DNA of 64,000 nucleotides, taken from positions 2,081,346 through 2,145,345 of the forward strand of contig OY723252.1 of assembly GCA_963210315.1 (NCBI GenBank), in the 5' to 3' direction. A program made the position numbers and the translations under genes. This stretch comes from Rhynchopus euleeides (lineage: Eukaryota; Euglenozoa; Diplonemea; Diplonemida; Diplonemidae). Under the pieces are notes generated by a model. The model saw only the letters and a list, made by a program, of their open reading frames with translations. It had not been told where the DNA came from and searched no databases. Positions within the stretch are counted from its first letter, which is position 1. Each line of letters begins with the position of its first letter. Shown one piece after another: positions 21,404-31,504 of this stretch.

Positions 21404-22008
21404 CCTCCGGGCGTCGGGGAACACCAAAACTGGGGCTTGAGGCCACAGTTTCTACACAATAGGCCCATGGGCTCTCGCCTCCTCAAGATGCGACGCCGCA
21501 TACGCTCAAGCCACGTGATTATTGTGCAGAAGCGTCAACGCAACAACAAAATGAAATCCATCAGAGCGGTTGTAGCTGCGAAGTGATCGGGCGCTTTCCG
21601 AATAAATCCACCTCTTCGCATTTTTTTGGTCTCCAGTGGAGGTAGAGTTTTGCTTCGATACTATTATGTTTGTCATCGCCATCTCCGCTACATCTTTGCA
21701 GGTCGCGTATGCGGGCTTCCCGGCGCCTCGTAGCGCCGTGAATTACTCGCCGGCAGCTCCCTCTTGCTCACTGCTGTGATCACGGTCACAGTGGTTCTCC
21801 TTCCCAGACCCTGCCGTCTCAGGGTGTGCCTTCTGCACACCTAGGCAGCTTGTCCTTGTTGCTGTTCTGTGGTCTTGCCGTCTCAAGCGAACAAGCGAGC
21901 CCCCTCCCAGCACCCCCCCACCCCACCCACCCTTTCTCAACTGCATGCTGCAGCCGATCGGTTCGAATCATCACCACCACCACTGCTGAAGCAATACACA
22001 TCGCCGTG

Positions 22009-22698
22009 ATGTCGCCGAAAGATATGAACGTGCAGTACGCCCCTGTGCCGCAGCACTCGGTGCAGGCTTACGCCGCAACGAGCCAGCCCCAGGTTATAGT
22101 TATTCGCAAGCCTTCCGCAGGGGGGACCAAGTCCTGCTGCTGGGTAGCGGGGCTGGTTCTGCTGTCCGTCGTGTTCCTCGCAGTGTGCCTGATCAACATC
22201 GTGGTGCCCCTGGGGCTGAAGCACGGCCCTATGAAAGTCTCCATCGATGTGAGGACGGAGCAGGAAGCGATGGCCGCGAAGGCTCTCGTGGAGAGAGAGA
22301 CTGCAACACTAAAGGTTATCGGCGACGGCGCACAGGTCGTGGCCGTCGCGTACGTTGTCTCGATCCCTCTGCTGATCGTCGGGACTTCCCTGATGGCGGC
22401 GCGCTGGGCGACGACCTCGCGCACCACCTGCCTCCGTGTGATGTACATCTTCGCAGGCAGCATCGTGGTCTCGCTCTTGGTGGCTGCTGCTGTGACGCTG
22501 GCACGCTACTCGCGGGGCAACAACAATGACCTCTTCAATTCTGTCATTGTTGAATTCTGGAAGTATGAAGGCGGTGTGTGTGCCGTGCTGCTGTCCGTGC
22601 TGGCACTTCTGATTGCCATCCGCTGGGCGATGCGCGATGCCCGTGCTGTGCCGGAGCCGTACTCCTTGGAGCTCGACGATGCCACCTCGATGGCGTGA
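22009..22698 (+). CDS. Tetraspan membrane protein, array copy 5
   Basis: A 229-aa paralogue with the same four membrane segments and C-terminal PEPYSLELDD. Loop 1 is completely different from copies 1 to 3: it is a charged, probably helical stretch (MKVSIDVRTEQEAMAAKALV...) instead of the acidic Trp-rich loop. Loop 3 reads SRGNNNDLFNSVIVEF. TM1 and the N-terminus carry scattered substitutions, so it is the most diverged intact copy, yet TM3 and TM4 are almost identical to the others, which suggests gene conversion or constraint there. Function is unknown. Confidence 0.85.
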   Translation: MSPKDMNVQYAPVPQHSVQAYAATSQPQVIVIRKPSAGGTKSCCWVAGLVLLSVVFLAVCLINIVVPLGLKHGPMKVSIDVRTEQEAMAAKALVERETATLKVIGDGAQVVAVAYVVSIPLLIVGTSLMAARWATTSRTTCLRVMYIFAGSIVVSLLVAAAVTLARYSRGNNNDLFNSVIVEFWKYEGGVCAVLLSVLALLIAIRWAMRDARAVPEPYSLELDDATSMA

Positions 22699-22886
22699 GA
22701 TGCGGTCCAACTTGTGCAATGCCCCATGTTTTTTGTGTCAACCGCGCCGTGCTCACGGAAGGCGTTCAGAGCTACAAAGGTTGCAGTGGGGAGCAATGTT
22801 CATAGAGCGCCAATGCGACAGAACAAACAGGGAAAAAAACCATCGGATCGGTTCATACATGATTCTTGCCCTGTGTTTAGGTCCGC

Positions 22887-22960
22887 CCCCCCCGTGTTTA
22901 AGTCCCCCCCGGCCGAAAATCGCCTCCAGGGGGGGACTTAAACACGGGGGCCCCAGGTAC
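22887..22960. repeat. GTGTTTAAGTCCCCCC hairpin element
   Basis: Arms CCCCCGTGTTTAAGTCCCCC and GGGGGACTTAAACACGGGGG enclose CGGCCGAAAATCGCCTCC. It is a perfect long hairpin related to 9547-9610. Confidence 0.75.
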
Positions 22961-23906
22961 CGGGGTTTTGGCCGTTTTTGGTCAGAATTAGCGGCATGTG
23001 TGATCGGTTGGGGAACGGGCGCCTTTTTGCTGAGAACAAATCTTCGCAAAACCCATCACACGACGCGCTATGTTGTCCCACAGAGAGAGGGAGAGAAGGG
23101 GCCGGCAACACGCTTCGCCCTTCCATCCAATATGCTTGCTGATCAGCACCTCCACCACCACCTCTTCACTGAATTTCTGTGGGGCCCTGCCAATCCGGAA
23201 GATCAAACGTTCACCTGTGGCAATACCATTTGCAACTGGGTCGTTGTTTCCGGGGAAGGGGAGGGAGAGAGGGGCGTTGGGTGGTGACAGGTCCTCTGGA
23301 CAGCATGACTCCCAATGCGAACTAGAAGCTATGGAACCCGCCCCAGACAAAATTAGATGCCATAAATACCCCTCTCACTCCCCCATCCACTACCCCCCCC
23401 CCCCGTATTGCTGTTTTTTTGTTTCCGCGCACTTCAATGCAAGTTTCTCGTGATTTGTTCGCGCAGAGATGGGTAGTAGACACTTTCGGGGAGAGTGTGG
23501 AAGCGCCAACGCAAACACAAAAGAATGCGAGGTAAAAAAGAAAGGTGCATCATCCTTTTAGTTTGGTTTTTATTGCCTGTTTTTTTCCTGCCTTTTTTTG
23601 GCGGCGGGGCAAGTATGCCTGGGGCTTTGGCCTTTTTGGGCCCAAAAAGGGGTCGGGATTCCACTTTTTCTCCAAGGGTTTTTTAGGGGGGGAAATGGCG
23701 CGCAATCCCTCGCGGGCAAGAAAATCCCCCCATCCCCACCGAGTGTGGTGTGTGGGTATTGGACGCCCTGTGTGATGAGAGATAGTGGCAACACAACAGC
23801 AACATGCCAGGCAAGGGGTGCCAAAAATGGGGTTTCGGGGCGTTATTGTAACGACCCCTTCCTATGCCCCAGCGGCACAAGCTCAAGGATTTGGTTGTTC
23901 GACATA

Positions 23907-24203
23907 CAGGGGGGTCTGGGGGGCGGAGCCCCCCAGCCGCCGGAGGCCACGGTAGTGAGTATCTGTTCCTTGCGCCGTAGTGGGAGCGCGTGGGAGTTGC
24001 GGGCGTACAGATTCTGTGTGAGTTGGCTGCGTCCTCCTGAGGCTACGGAGAGTGGTCTGGGTCCCATTCGCTGATGTGAACCCAAAGTATGCCACAGCTG
24101 AAACAGCCCAAGGACTTGGCTACAAGACAGGCACACACTCCAGCCTATGATACAGGGGGGTCTGGGGGGCGGAGCCCCCCAGCCGCCGGAGGCCACGGTA
24201 GTG
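23907..24203. repeat. Two copies of the GGCTGGGGGGC palindromic element
   Basis: Copies at 23907-23957 and 24153-24203, in reverse orientation to those at 13481-13733 because they lie in the other duplication arm. Confidence 0.85.
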
Positions 24204-24635
24204 AACGCCTGATCCTGACCGGGGAACAACGCCGGGTTTTGGCTGGAAAAACCGAAAAAGGGGCGGGTGTCCGGAGGATTCATCCTCATCCCCCACTACA
24301 CGGTGGACTCCAGCGGCCCTAGCGGGAGTCTGGGAGCGGGAGTCTGAGCGGGTGTCAAAGACTCCCGCTAGCGGGAGTATAGACTCCCGCTAGCGGGAGT
24401 CTATACTCCCGCTAGGGGGAGTCTGACTCCCCCTAGCGGGAGTCTTTTCACCTATTTTCATCCATTTTTCCCATGATATAGTTACAGTCTACTGGCGTGG
24501 GGGGTAAAATCATGGTGGAAGAGGGATGGGGAGGGGCTTGTTTTGCTTCTGTCAGTTTCCCCGGACTCTGGACTACCTACCTATCCTCCTGGTAGCGGCT
24601 GCACCTGCGGAGGTGAGCGGTTAGAATTTGAGGTG

Positions 24636-25772
24636 TCAAAGTGCGGCCATCGCCTGTCGTAGTTGTGTTACACCTTGGGCAAGACAAGCCATCCTGCAGG
24701 CATCATCTTCTTCGTCAGAACTGTCATCCCCCTCCTGCTGTGCGCGTTGGTCAAGCGTGCTCAAAGTCGCCTCGGATGACACGAATGGTGTGAAAGTCGC
24801 CCCCAGCGGGATTGGCATTTTGCACAAGCAGAGCGATAATTTGCGGTGTCCTTCGGGGAACCGGGACAGGAAGTAGGGCGCGCTGATGGGTTCAACGAAG
24901 TCCTGTGTGTTGCAGTGCACAAACCCCTTCTGCAGCTGTGTCAACTGTGTGCAAAGAACATACACAGCCAATCTATGAGCGTGTCGGGTGTGCAGACACG
25001 GACACAGAATGACTTCTCTATACCCGAGGATCCCGTCCTGCGACAGGTGCGCAACCTTCCAAGGCATGCCCGATGCGCGCCGCTTCTCTTCTGCCATCGC
25101 AAGATCTCTCTCGTAAGTTGCGGAGCTGGCGATTGTAACGGCATCTTTCTTGCGATGTCCGTTCTCTGCTTCTTCAAATTCGTCGTTGTTCTGCAGAGGC
25201 ACTGCATCTTCTGGAGCCCACCAATGATGGAGACTGTGTACGTAGGCATTGCGCGTTGATCCCTTTTCGGCATGCTCCATCAACCAGTGAAATATATGCC
25301 CTGAGATCCGAGCACGCAAGAAGGGAATCCGGGCTGACTCATCCTTGCATCCCCAGAAGCGCCAGGGGATGTCTGCATACCGGAAATGCATGAGGTCTGC
25401 AAGGGAGACAAAGAGGTAGCGGAACAAGCCCTTGTAGGTGTGTCCTGTGACAGGCAAGCACGACCTTCCGGAACTGAGCACCTGTCCCATTCTGCGACAC
25501 ATTCAGTGCAAGGTTTGTACAGGTCTTGTCAAATATTTTTTTGTTGTCTCATCCAGTACCCTGATCAGCCGCATGGCGAGCCCCTTGCAGTCATGGAGTG
25601 CTGGGGTGACGTAGCGGGCATTGGGAAGCACACCTGCCAAGAGGGAGGGGTAACCAGCCTCTTTTATCTCAGAGAGAGTCAGGTGCGGGTATCGATGCAC
25701 CTGTTGATACCAGCGTTCTTCTGGGATGTCGCACAGTGAGCATCGGTGCCCTCGCCCCCCGCATCGCCTCAT
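24636..25772 (-). pseudogene. Transposon main ORF, copy 1, frameshifted
   Basis: It corresponds to the intact 379-aa ORF at 33223-34362. Two single-base losses break it: one in an A-run near 25545-25551 (7 A versus 8 in the intact copy) and one near 25440 (ACACACC versus ACACCACC). The rest is nearly identical, so inactivation is recent, unless the indels are assembly errors. Confidence 0.8.
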
Positions 25773-26037
25773 TGTTGCCCACTGCTGATCTATACTCCCG
25801 CTAGCGGGAGTTGGACTCCCCCTAGTTGAGACTCCCGAAAAGGGTTAAACCCGGTAGTGGTACCCTACCCCCGCTGGAGTCCACCGTGCAAGGCCGGATC
25901 AGCCCACGGGTGGGTTTGAGGAAGAAATCTGGGGGGGCAAATTTTGCTGCGACTTCCGGTTTCACCCGGCCGAACTCCAGCATCTATCCAGACCCACGGT
26001 GCCAAGCCGTTCGCCCGTGTCGCGATCATTCGCGGCT

Positions 26038-26418
26038 TCAGGCTGCCCCCGACGACACGTTTGTATCCTGCACCTTGCCATACTTCGCCTCCACCTTGTA
26101 TATGACGGAGAGCGCCCTCCTTCCGCATCGTTGCGACTTCCCTGACAGCGAACTTATCCATGTCAGGGAAGACATGGCGATGATTGCGTTGGCCACCTGG
26201 GTGCTGTGCTTGTGGAGCTCCTTGCTCAACACCGTTGCTAGGAGCCTTCTAATGGATCCCAGTGTCAGCACACTGCCCCCTTTTTTAACAGGGAAGGCCG
26301 TGCAAAAATCATGCACAATGTTCGTCGCCTCCGCAGCCTCGGGACTCTCTGCGCTCTTCTTCTTCTTAATCGACTTTGCCGCCGGCTTCGCTGCCGGCTT
26401 CGTTGTCGTCTTCCCCAT
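26038..26418 (-). CDS. Transposon small basic ORF, copy 1 (possible histone-like protein)
   Basis: It encodes the same 126 aa as 32577-32957 except one substitution (KELHKHS here, KELHQHS there). See that entry for the analysis. A longer ORF on the opposite strand overlaps it and is taken as its shadow. Confidence 0.5.
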   Translation of the reverse strand: MGKTTTKPAAKPAAKSIKKKKSAESPEAAEATNIVHDFCTAFPVKKGGSVLTLGSIRRLLATVLSKELHKHSTQVANAIIAMSSLTWISSLSGKSQRCGRRALSVIYKVEAKYGKVQDTNVSSGAA

Positions 26419-27840
26419 TTTTGTGAATCAGGTCTGCGAGCTGGGATGGGTGGAAACGTCCGTTTCGTTTGGTGTGGCTGTACTTCAGTGACGAGTGCCA
26501 CATTGCATAGGTATCATGGGGAAAATGAGTGAAAATAGGTGAAAAGACTCCCGCTAGGGGGAGTCAGACTCCCGCTAGCGGGAGTCTATACTCCCGCTAG
26601 CGGGAGTTGGACTCCCCCTAGTTGAGACTCCCGAAAAGGGTTACCCTACCCCCGCTGGAGTCCACCGTGTAGAATACCACCTGCCCCCGAAAAACTTCAC
26701 CCAGAAAAACCTGTGGGGAAAAAATCCCACCTAAGAAACCCAAGGAGAAAAATAAAATTCCCTCCCTGCAAAAACCCTAAGAGAAAAAAACTGCTATCCT
26801 GAATCGGGACTTGGACTCCACATTTAGCTTCATACTTGCGGCGGGGTGTTGAAAAAAGCCTTCCTTTCTTGCTGCAGAGTGGGGCCTGGTTCTCGCAGCG
26901 GAGTGAACTCCAGGGGACACTCTGCGATGCCAGCACGCTAGCCCAAAGTGCAATATGATGTTATTGTATTGTCATCATGCGAAACCCTCCCCGAGCGTGT
27001 GCCGGCATCCTGACAACACTCGGAGAACGCGACATGTCATAGTCACACCGGGCAGCAGAAGCCACCAGGTGGGTGTTGGGAGTAGCGAAGGGTGAGATTT
27101 GGTTCCTGTTCGTCGCAAGACAGCACAGAGCACACAACACAGCAAACAGCAACCGGCAAACATCAAACATCCCGCAACGGGCAGAGGAGGGAGAGAGCGG
27201 TGCGATGCGTAGTTGCACCTGCTGCAGCCCGACTTTGAGATAGAGCAGAACTTCGGGTCGCTAAAAAAAACGTCTGGCACAGAGGCACAGAGGCACACAC
27301 AGGCACAAGGCGCACCCCTGCCCCCTGTCTCCCCGAGGAGCGGACCCCCAACGCAGCCCAGCCCCTGCCCGTCACTCCCCTCACTTGTGTGTGTTGTCCA
27401 CACCGCACCGCCCCACGCCCCACAAGGAGGGGTTGTGCTCTGCGACACAGCCTCCCTGCGGAGAAGCACACCGCCCGCACACTGGAAGGCACGGGGGAGG
27501 ATGATATGGTGCTGATGCTCTGAACGAAGGCACTCGCGGTGGTGCTCAAGGCACCGCCAGGTGGATGGGGAGGTGCACGGCAGCATCGCACGTCCGTCGG
27601 AGGAGTGCTGTCATCGGCGTGGCGTTTGAGACTAAGAGGCGGTTCCTTCGGTTCGCCCAGTCAAGCTTGCTTGGCTGGGCCCCGGGTGTGCCTAGGCAGG
27701 TGTGGGTCTATCCCACCCTACCCACCCCCCCTCTGTAGCGTTGTCAGGCGTTTGCCTTGTGGAGGCGCTGCATATCCACAGGGGTGCGGACCAGGCAATG
27801 CTTATCAAGACCACCCCTGCTTGGGCACGGTGTGAGCGTG

Positions 27841-27991
27841 AGGTGTGAGGTGGCGGTTGCGATGGTGGCGTGTGGCGGGATGGAGCTGAAGCGCCACAAC
27901 GGATCCGCACTTCAACACGCTTCCGGAGACCTGCGTGATGACGAGGAAGTGGTCCTGGCAGCAGTCAGATATGCCTCGGTGAACACTCCAG
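27841..27991 (+). pseudogene. DUF4116-like repeat fragment
   Basis: About 50 codons read with GSALQHASGDLRDDEEVVLA followed by AVRYAS, which is the consensus pattern of DUF4116 repeats (N..AL..AS..LR.D.EVVLAAV). It is one repeat only, with no start or continuing domain, so it is a gene fragment or an isolated exon. Confidence 0.55.
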
Positions 27992-28166
27992 GTGCGCATC
28001 TCCCGCACTCCTCAGGAACAACCCGTTTGTGCTCACTCGGCAGGTGTTGTGTTGTGCAGGGTACGCTTCCTTTTACCCTCTGCTACACTTTGTTTTCAAG
28101 CAAACGGTCTGCGGGGGCCAGAGCCCTCAGGGAATCAGCGACCCTGCCATGCACAGCTGGAGGTAG

Positions 28167-28784
28167 TAACACCTCGGGCCCCTCTGAGAACCTTGCAGTC
28201 AGTGTGTGGTGGGTGAGCTGCGGAATTCCTCTTCCTGCCACGCTTATATACGCGAGGAATATCCGTGGGTTGTTCAGAAACAGTTCGGTCGGGCTTTCCA
28301 GTTCCGCCTTGTTTTGACTCTTGCCCTGCGTGGATATGGAGGGGCTCTGGGCCTCGCTGTGCCTCCAACTCGTGCTGGCTCTGCCCCCGCACACCCCCTC
28401 CCGGTCACCCATCCTCCCGAGCACATCTGTCTCTCGTCGCCTGTGGGTGTCACTTCGCCACTTAGGGAGGCGCGTGTTCTTCTGCTTCTTCACGGATGAT
28501 CTGCCACTTTGCCTCCAGAACCCCTCACACACGGAGCCTATCCACTGAGGATTTGCTCGACAATGATAGGAGAACTGACCATTTCTTATCCTGTCAAAAC
28601 CGATTGTCTGTGTACGTCTCTTTCAACACTGCCCGTCTTCATCCCACACCCACACCCCCTGCAGTTACAACCTTGTCGGCTGTGTTGCCCGAAGAAGGGG
28701 GTGTCCCATTTTCCATTCCGAGCAGGGGGAGCGTGAAGGAAGTGGTTGCCACAGACAGGCAGGTGTCACGTAGATCGCTGCCGG
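28167..28784. repeat. Duplicated 5' flank of receptor gene A (original)
   Basis: This 618-bp stretch from TAACACCTCGGG to GATCGCTGCC matches 34934-35535 with a few small indels. It ends 6 bp before the chosen start codon of receptor A (28790), so it should include that gene's leader and any promoter. Confidence 0.85.
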
Positions 28785-28789
28785 CAGCA

Positions 28790-31504
28790 ATGGCGCCTCC
28801 TGTGACGGCGGGGATCCAGTGCCTCACCCTAACGCTTGTGGTGACGCTGGTGCTGGCGACAGGCGTGCTGATCGGGAGCATTGCCATCACCTCGTGGGAC
28901 GACCTCCTGGACAGGGCACGGGCGACGGGAGAGGACGGCGTGTCGCAGTGCCTCAGCAGCGGGGAGCGCGACATCAGGATTGTTGCCGGACGCTACCTGC
29001 GGTCTGTGCTGGTGGGTGTCGATGCGTCGATGGAGAAGTTCTTCCAGGTGCCCGAGCAGGCTGTCTCGCTCATGGCAAGCTTCTCGAAGGCACACCATCC
29101 GAACGTCAGCACGAGCCCCACCTTCATTGACACATCGCTGCGGGCTGTCATGCGGTCGGTCTTCGATACAGCATTACGCGGACTTGTGGTGAGCGTGGCC
29201 TTCAAAAGCATCCCTTTCAGCCATGCGCCCCCAACAGACCCCATCCCCAGTGTTCCCGCCAACTGGGGTGGGTCGCTTTGGTTCTTCATCCCAAGCAGAA
29301 GGACCGGCGTTCTGCCGAGGGACGGGAGGACGATCGTGATCAACACGGAGACTCGCAACCCTGTGACGGGTAGTTTCTCTGCGTCGCCTCTGACATATCT
29401 TGGGGAGTGCGACTCTGTGGGCCGTATTATCGACACCTCTGGGCACTGCTCCATATGGGCCGACTGGAACGTGCCTGGGGAGCGCATCGGGCGGTGCCCT
29501 GTGCCCCTGTCGATGCTGATATCTCCGGCAACTGTTGAGGCGGACAATAGGATCATGGACAATATGCGCACTCCTGACGGCATTCTGGATGAACCAGAGG
29601 TTCACACGTACCACCCGGTAGCCACTATATACGACGCCGTTGTCCTCACAGTCAGCATGGCCACCACACATCCAGACATGCTGAACCTGTACCCACGGCA
29701 GGCGGGACGCACAGGGCGCTTCTCAGCAACCTTCAGTGGGATCATGCTGTCGGACATGCTGCGGCTTCCGGAGCTGCCCGACGGGTCGTCGCTTTACGCT
29801 GTGGAGCGGAACCCTTGGACGCATGTGGTGGGGAAACTGCTGGCGTACAACAACGGGAGGACTATGAACGAGCACATGATCTTCGTGCCACCGCCCTTCA
29901 ACGCAACGGCGCCGATCGCAGAACTGATCAACGTGACGAACCACTCTGTGGTGCAGGGTGACCCCGAACCGTCTGTGATTGCACAGCACGGGCGGTACGT
30001 CTTCACGCACGAGGGGAACTACTCCGCCATGGTGAGGATGACGGCAGAAGGGTTCTACTCGTGGCAGGGGCCGAACGAGACGGAGTTTTGGGCTGTCACG
30101 TCGCGGTTCACACGTGGGACCACGCTGGTGATCTACCTGAACCTGCTTGTGCCGCGTGATTCGGTGATGCACGCAATCGACGCTTCGAACCTGCTGATCC
30201 GGCAGGAGGCGTCCGAGGCACGCCAGGACTCGGACAGGCGTCAGGACCGGGCGTACGTCGTGATGTTCAGCGCCACAGCTGCGGCAGTGTCGGTGCTGCT
30301 GGTGCTGTCGGTGGTGCTGACGCGCCTCATTGTGTCGCCCCTGCACGCGCTTGCGAAGGACATGGCGTGCATTGCGGTGATGGACCTGGAGGCGGTGGAC
30401 CTGCAGGGTGCCACCTCACGCCTCAGCGAGGTCGGGGGCATGCAGCAGAGCTTCCGCCAGATGGTCGACAACCTCATCGAGTACCGCAACTACATGCCAC
30501 AGAGTGTGCTGATGAAGCCCGACGATACGGAGGGCACGAGTGAAACAAGCACGCGCTCTGGGATTGAGCGTAGTGAGACACGCACGACGTCGACTGAGTC
30601 CGCGCTTGTGGGGTTGGCAGAACAGGCCAAGGTAAAGGAGTTGAGGAAGCGGAACCTGTCGGTTGCATACTTCAATGTGAAGGACTGGCACACGTACTGC
30701 CGCAAGCCGGATGCTGATGTGGTGTCTGATCACGCGCAACTCATCAGTGTCATCATGCAGTGCGTGCAGAACCAGAAGGGCATCTGCGATGTGTTCTCGG
30801 GAGATCGCGTCCTTGCCACCTTCAATGCGTACCAGACGCATGTGTCGCACAAGTCGGCATGTGTGTCTGCGGCGTACGAGGCACGCAAGTCCCTGGAACA
30901 GGGCGGGGCACTCGAGCTGTCGTTTGCGTGTGCCTCAGGTGAGGGGCGTGTGGGGCACATGGGGTGTGCAGGCATGAAGAAGATCACCATCACGGCAGGG
31001 CTGGTGCCGTGGGTGGTGGCACTCGAGAGGTACAACAGGGAGCACAGCTTCGGCGGGCTTGCTGACCACTACGTTGCCCGTGAGCTGTCTGTGTCCTTTG
31101 TCCTGAAGTGTGTGGAGGCCATCTCCTTCGAGAAGCGTGCACCGAACGGCATCATCGAGGTTTTCGAGGTCGTGGGTGAGTGCTCTGTTGCGGAGGAGGA
31201 GTGGATGTATCAACTGGAACAGGCTAAGAGCGCGCCTTACGCAGCATGGAACGAGGCATTCGATGCTGTGCTGAAAGGGAAGTTTACAGAGGCAGCAGAC
31301 CGCTTCAGTGCGTGGACATCCGACAGCGACAAGGTATGCACTATGCCAGGGGGGATCAATTCAGATTTCGTGATTCCAGGCTCTCTTGAGAACCTGGACC
31401 CCTCCCTCCGGCACACCACACCCTGCCCGCTGCAGATGTGCGCCAAGATGCAGGCCATCATCGACGCCAAGGAGTACCTCCCCGCAAGGATTCAGTACCA
31501 CTGA
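28790..31504 (+). CDS. Receptor-type class III cyclase-like protein A
   Basis: Exons 28790-31333 and 31436-31504 give 870 aa. The intron begins GTATGCACTATG and ends GCTGCAG; it has no stop and is a multiple of three, so retention is also readable. Layout: a TM segment at 8-31, a large ectodomain (32-487) with several N-glycosylation sequons and PRQAGRTGRF, TM at 488-513, a HAMP-like linker, the motif EYRNYMPQSVL (about 564-574), then a cyclase-like domain from 623. The GD motif is kept (SGDR, Asp672), but the first metal Asp is Asn629 (YFNVKDW), 43 residues upstream. The usual Asn/Arg transition-state motif is replaced by PWVVALERY. Catalysis is therefore doubtful and a sensor/regulatory role is possible. 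The start was chosen at MAPPVTAGIQ, which aligns with MPGQGIQ of receptor B. Confidence 0.85.
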   Translation: MAPPVTAGIQCLTLTLVVTLVLATGVLIGSIAITSWDDLLDRARATGEDGVSQCLSSGERDIRIVAGRYLRSVLVGVDASMEKFFQVPEQAVSLMASFSKAHHPNVSTSPTFIDTSLRAVMRSVFDTALRGLVVSVAFKSIPFSHAPPTDPIPSVPANWGGSLWFFIPSRRTGVLPRDGRTIVINTETRNPVTGSFSASPLTYLGECDSVGRIIDTSGHCSIWADWNVPGERIGRCPVPLSMLISPATVEADNRIMDNMRTPDGILDEPEVHTYHPVATIYDAVVLTVSMATTHPDMLNLYPRQAGRTGRFSATFSGIMLSDMLRLPELPDGSSLYAVERNPWTHVVGKLLAYNNGRTMNEHMIFVPPPFNATAPIAELINVTNHSVVQGDPEPSVIAQHGRYVFTHEGNYSAMVRMTAEGFYSWQGPNETEFWAVTSRFTRGTTLVIYLNLLVPRDSVMHAIDASNLLIRQEASEARQDSDRRQDRAYVVMFSATAAAVSVLLVLSVVLTRLIVSPLHALAKDMACIAVMDLEAVDLQGATSRLSEVGGMQQSFRQMVDNLIEYRNYMPQSVLMKPDDTEGTSETSTRSGIERSETRTTSTESALVGLAEQAKVKELRKRNLSVAYFNVKDWHTYCRKPDADVVSDHAQLISVIMQCVQNQKGICDVFSGDRVLATFNAYQTHVSHKSACVSAAYEARKSLEQGGALELSFACASGEGRVGHMGCAGMKKITITAGLVPWVVALERYNREHSFGGLADHYVARELSVSFVLKCVEAISFEKRAPNGIIEVFEVVGECSVAEEEWMYQLEQAKSAPYAAWNEAFDAVLKGKFTEAADRFSAWTSDSDKVCTMPGGINSDFVIPGSLENLDPSLRHTTPCPLQMCAKMQAIIDAKEYLPARIQYH
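31334..31435 (+). other. Intron of receptor gene A
   Basis: 102 bp, donor GTATGCACTATGCC, acceptor CGCTGCAG. The next exon (CAKMQAI...YLPARIQ) aligns with the last exon of receptor B (YAKLQDL...YTPVTFD), which supports the splice. Confidence 0.75.

Larger units (their letters stand above)
22699..24298. repeat. Repeat region after the tetraspan array
   Basis: No gene is recognised. It contains a copy of the CACGGAAGGCGTTCAGA repeat (about 22728-22870, related to 34735-34905 and reversed 44795-44965), a hairpin element at 22887-22960, and the distal part of inverted-duplication arm 2. Confidence 0.6.
24299..26669 (-). mobile_element. CACGGTGGACTCC transposon, full-length copy 1 (ORFs decayed)
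   Basis: The 2371-bp element has terminal inverted repeats CACGGTGGACTCCAGCGG / CCGCTGGAGTCCACCGTG and TA on both flanks (24297-24298, 26670-26671). Its subterminal regions are filled with the palindrome ACTCCCGCTAGCGGGAGT in many copies. An empty site is visible at 13385-13386. The terminal CAC, the 2-bp duplication and the repeated subterminal motifs recall CACTA-type elements, but no transposase of that class is seen, so the superfamily is unassigned. Two ORFs are on the minus strand; the larger is broken by indels here. Confidence 0.92.
23600..26846. repeat. Arm 2 of the large inverted duplication, split by a transposon
   Basis: It is the reverse complement of 13216-14265, interrupted at a TA dinucleotide by the 2371-bp element 24299-26669. 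Removing the element and one TA restores collinearity with 13371-13396 (GGTATTCTAGTGGGGGATG). Confidence 0.85.
26670..28789. repeat. Interval before receptor gene A
   Basis: It holds the end of duplication arm 2 (to 26846), a dispersed fragment related to the 537-bp insertion (about 26970-27060), a DUF4116-like fragment (27841-27991) and the 5' flank of receptor A, which is duplicated at 34934-35535. No intact gene is seen. Confidence 0.55.

Noticed and set aside
15080-22719. Long antisense ORFs (up to about 260 aa) across the tetraspan genes
   Set aside because: They are recurrent His/Arg-rich shadows of GC-rich codons and disappear where the tetraspan genes end.
24350-24445. Possible CRISPR-like array of ACTCCCGCTAGCGGGAGT
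   Set aside because: Units are irregular palindromes without unique spacers and sit at transposon ends in a eukaryote-like genome; they are subterminal repeats.
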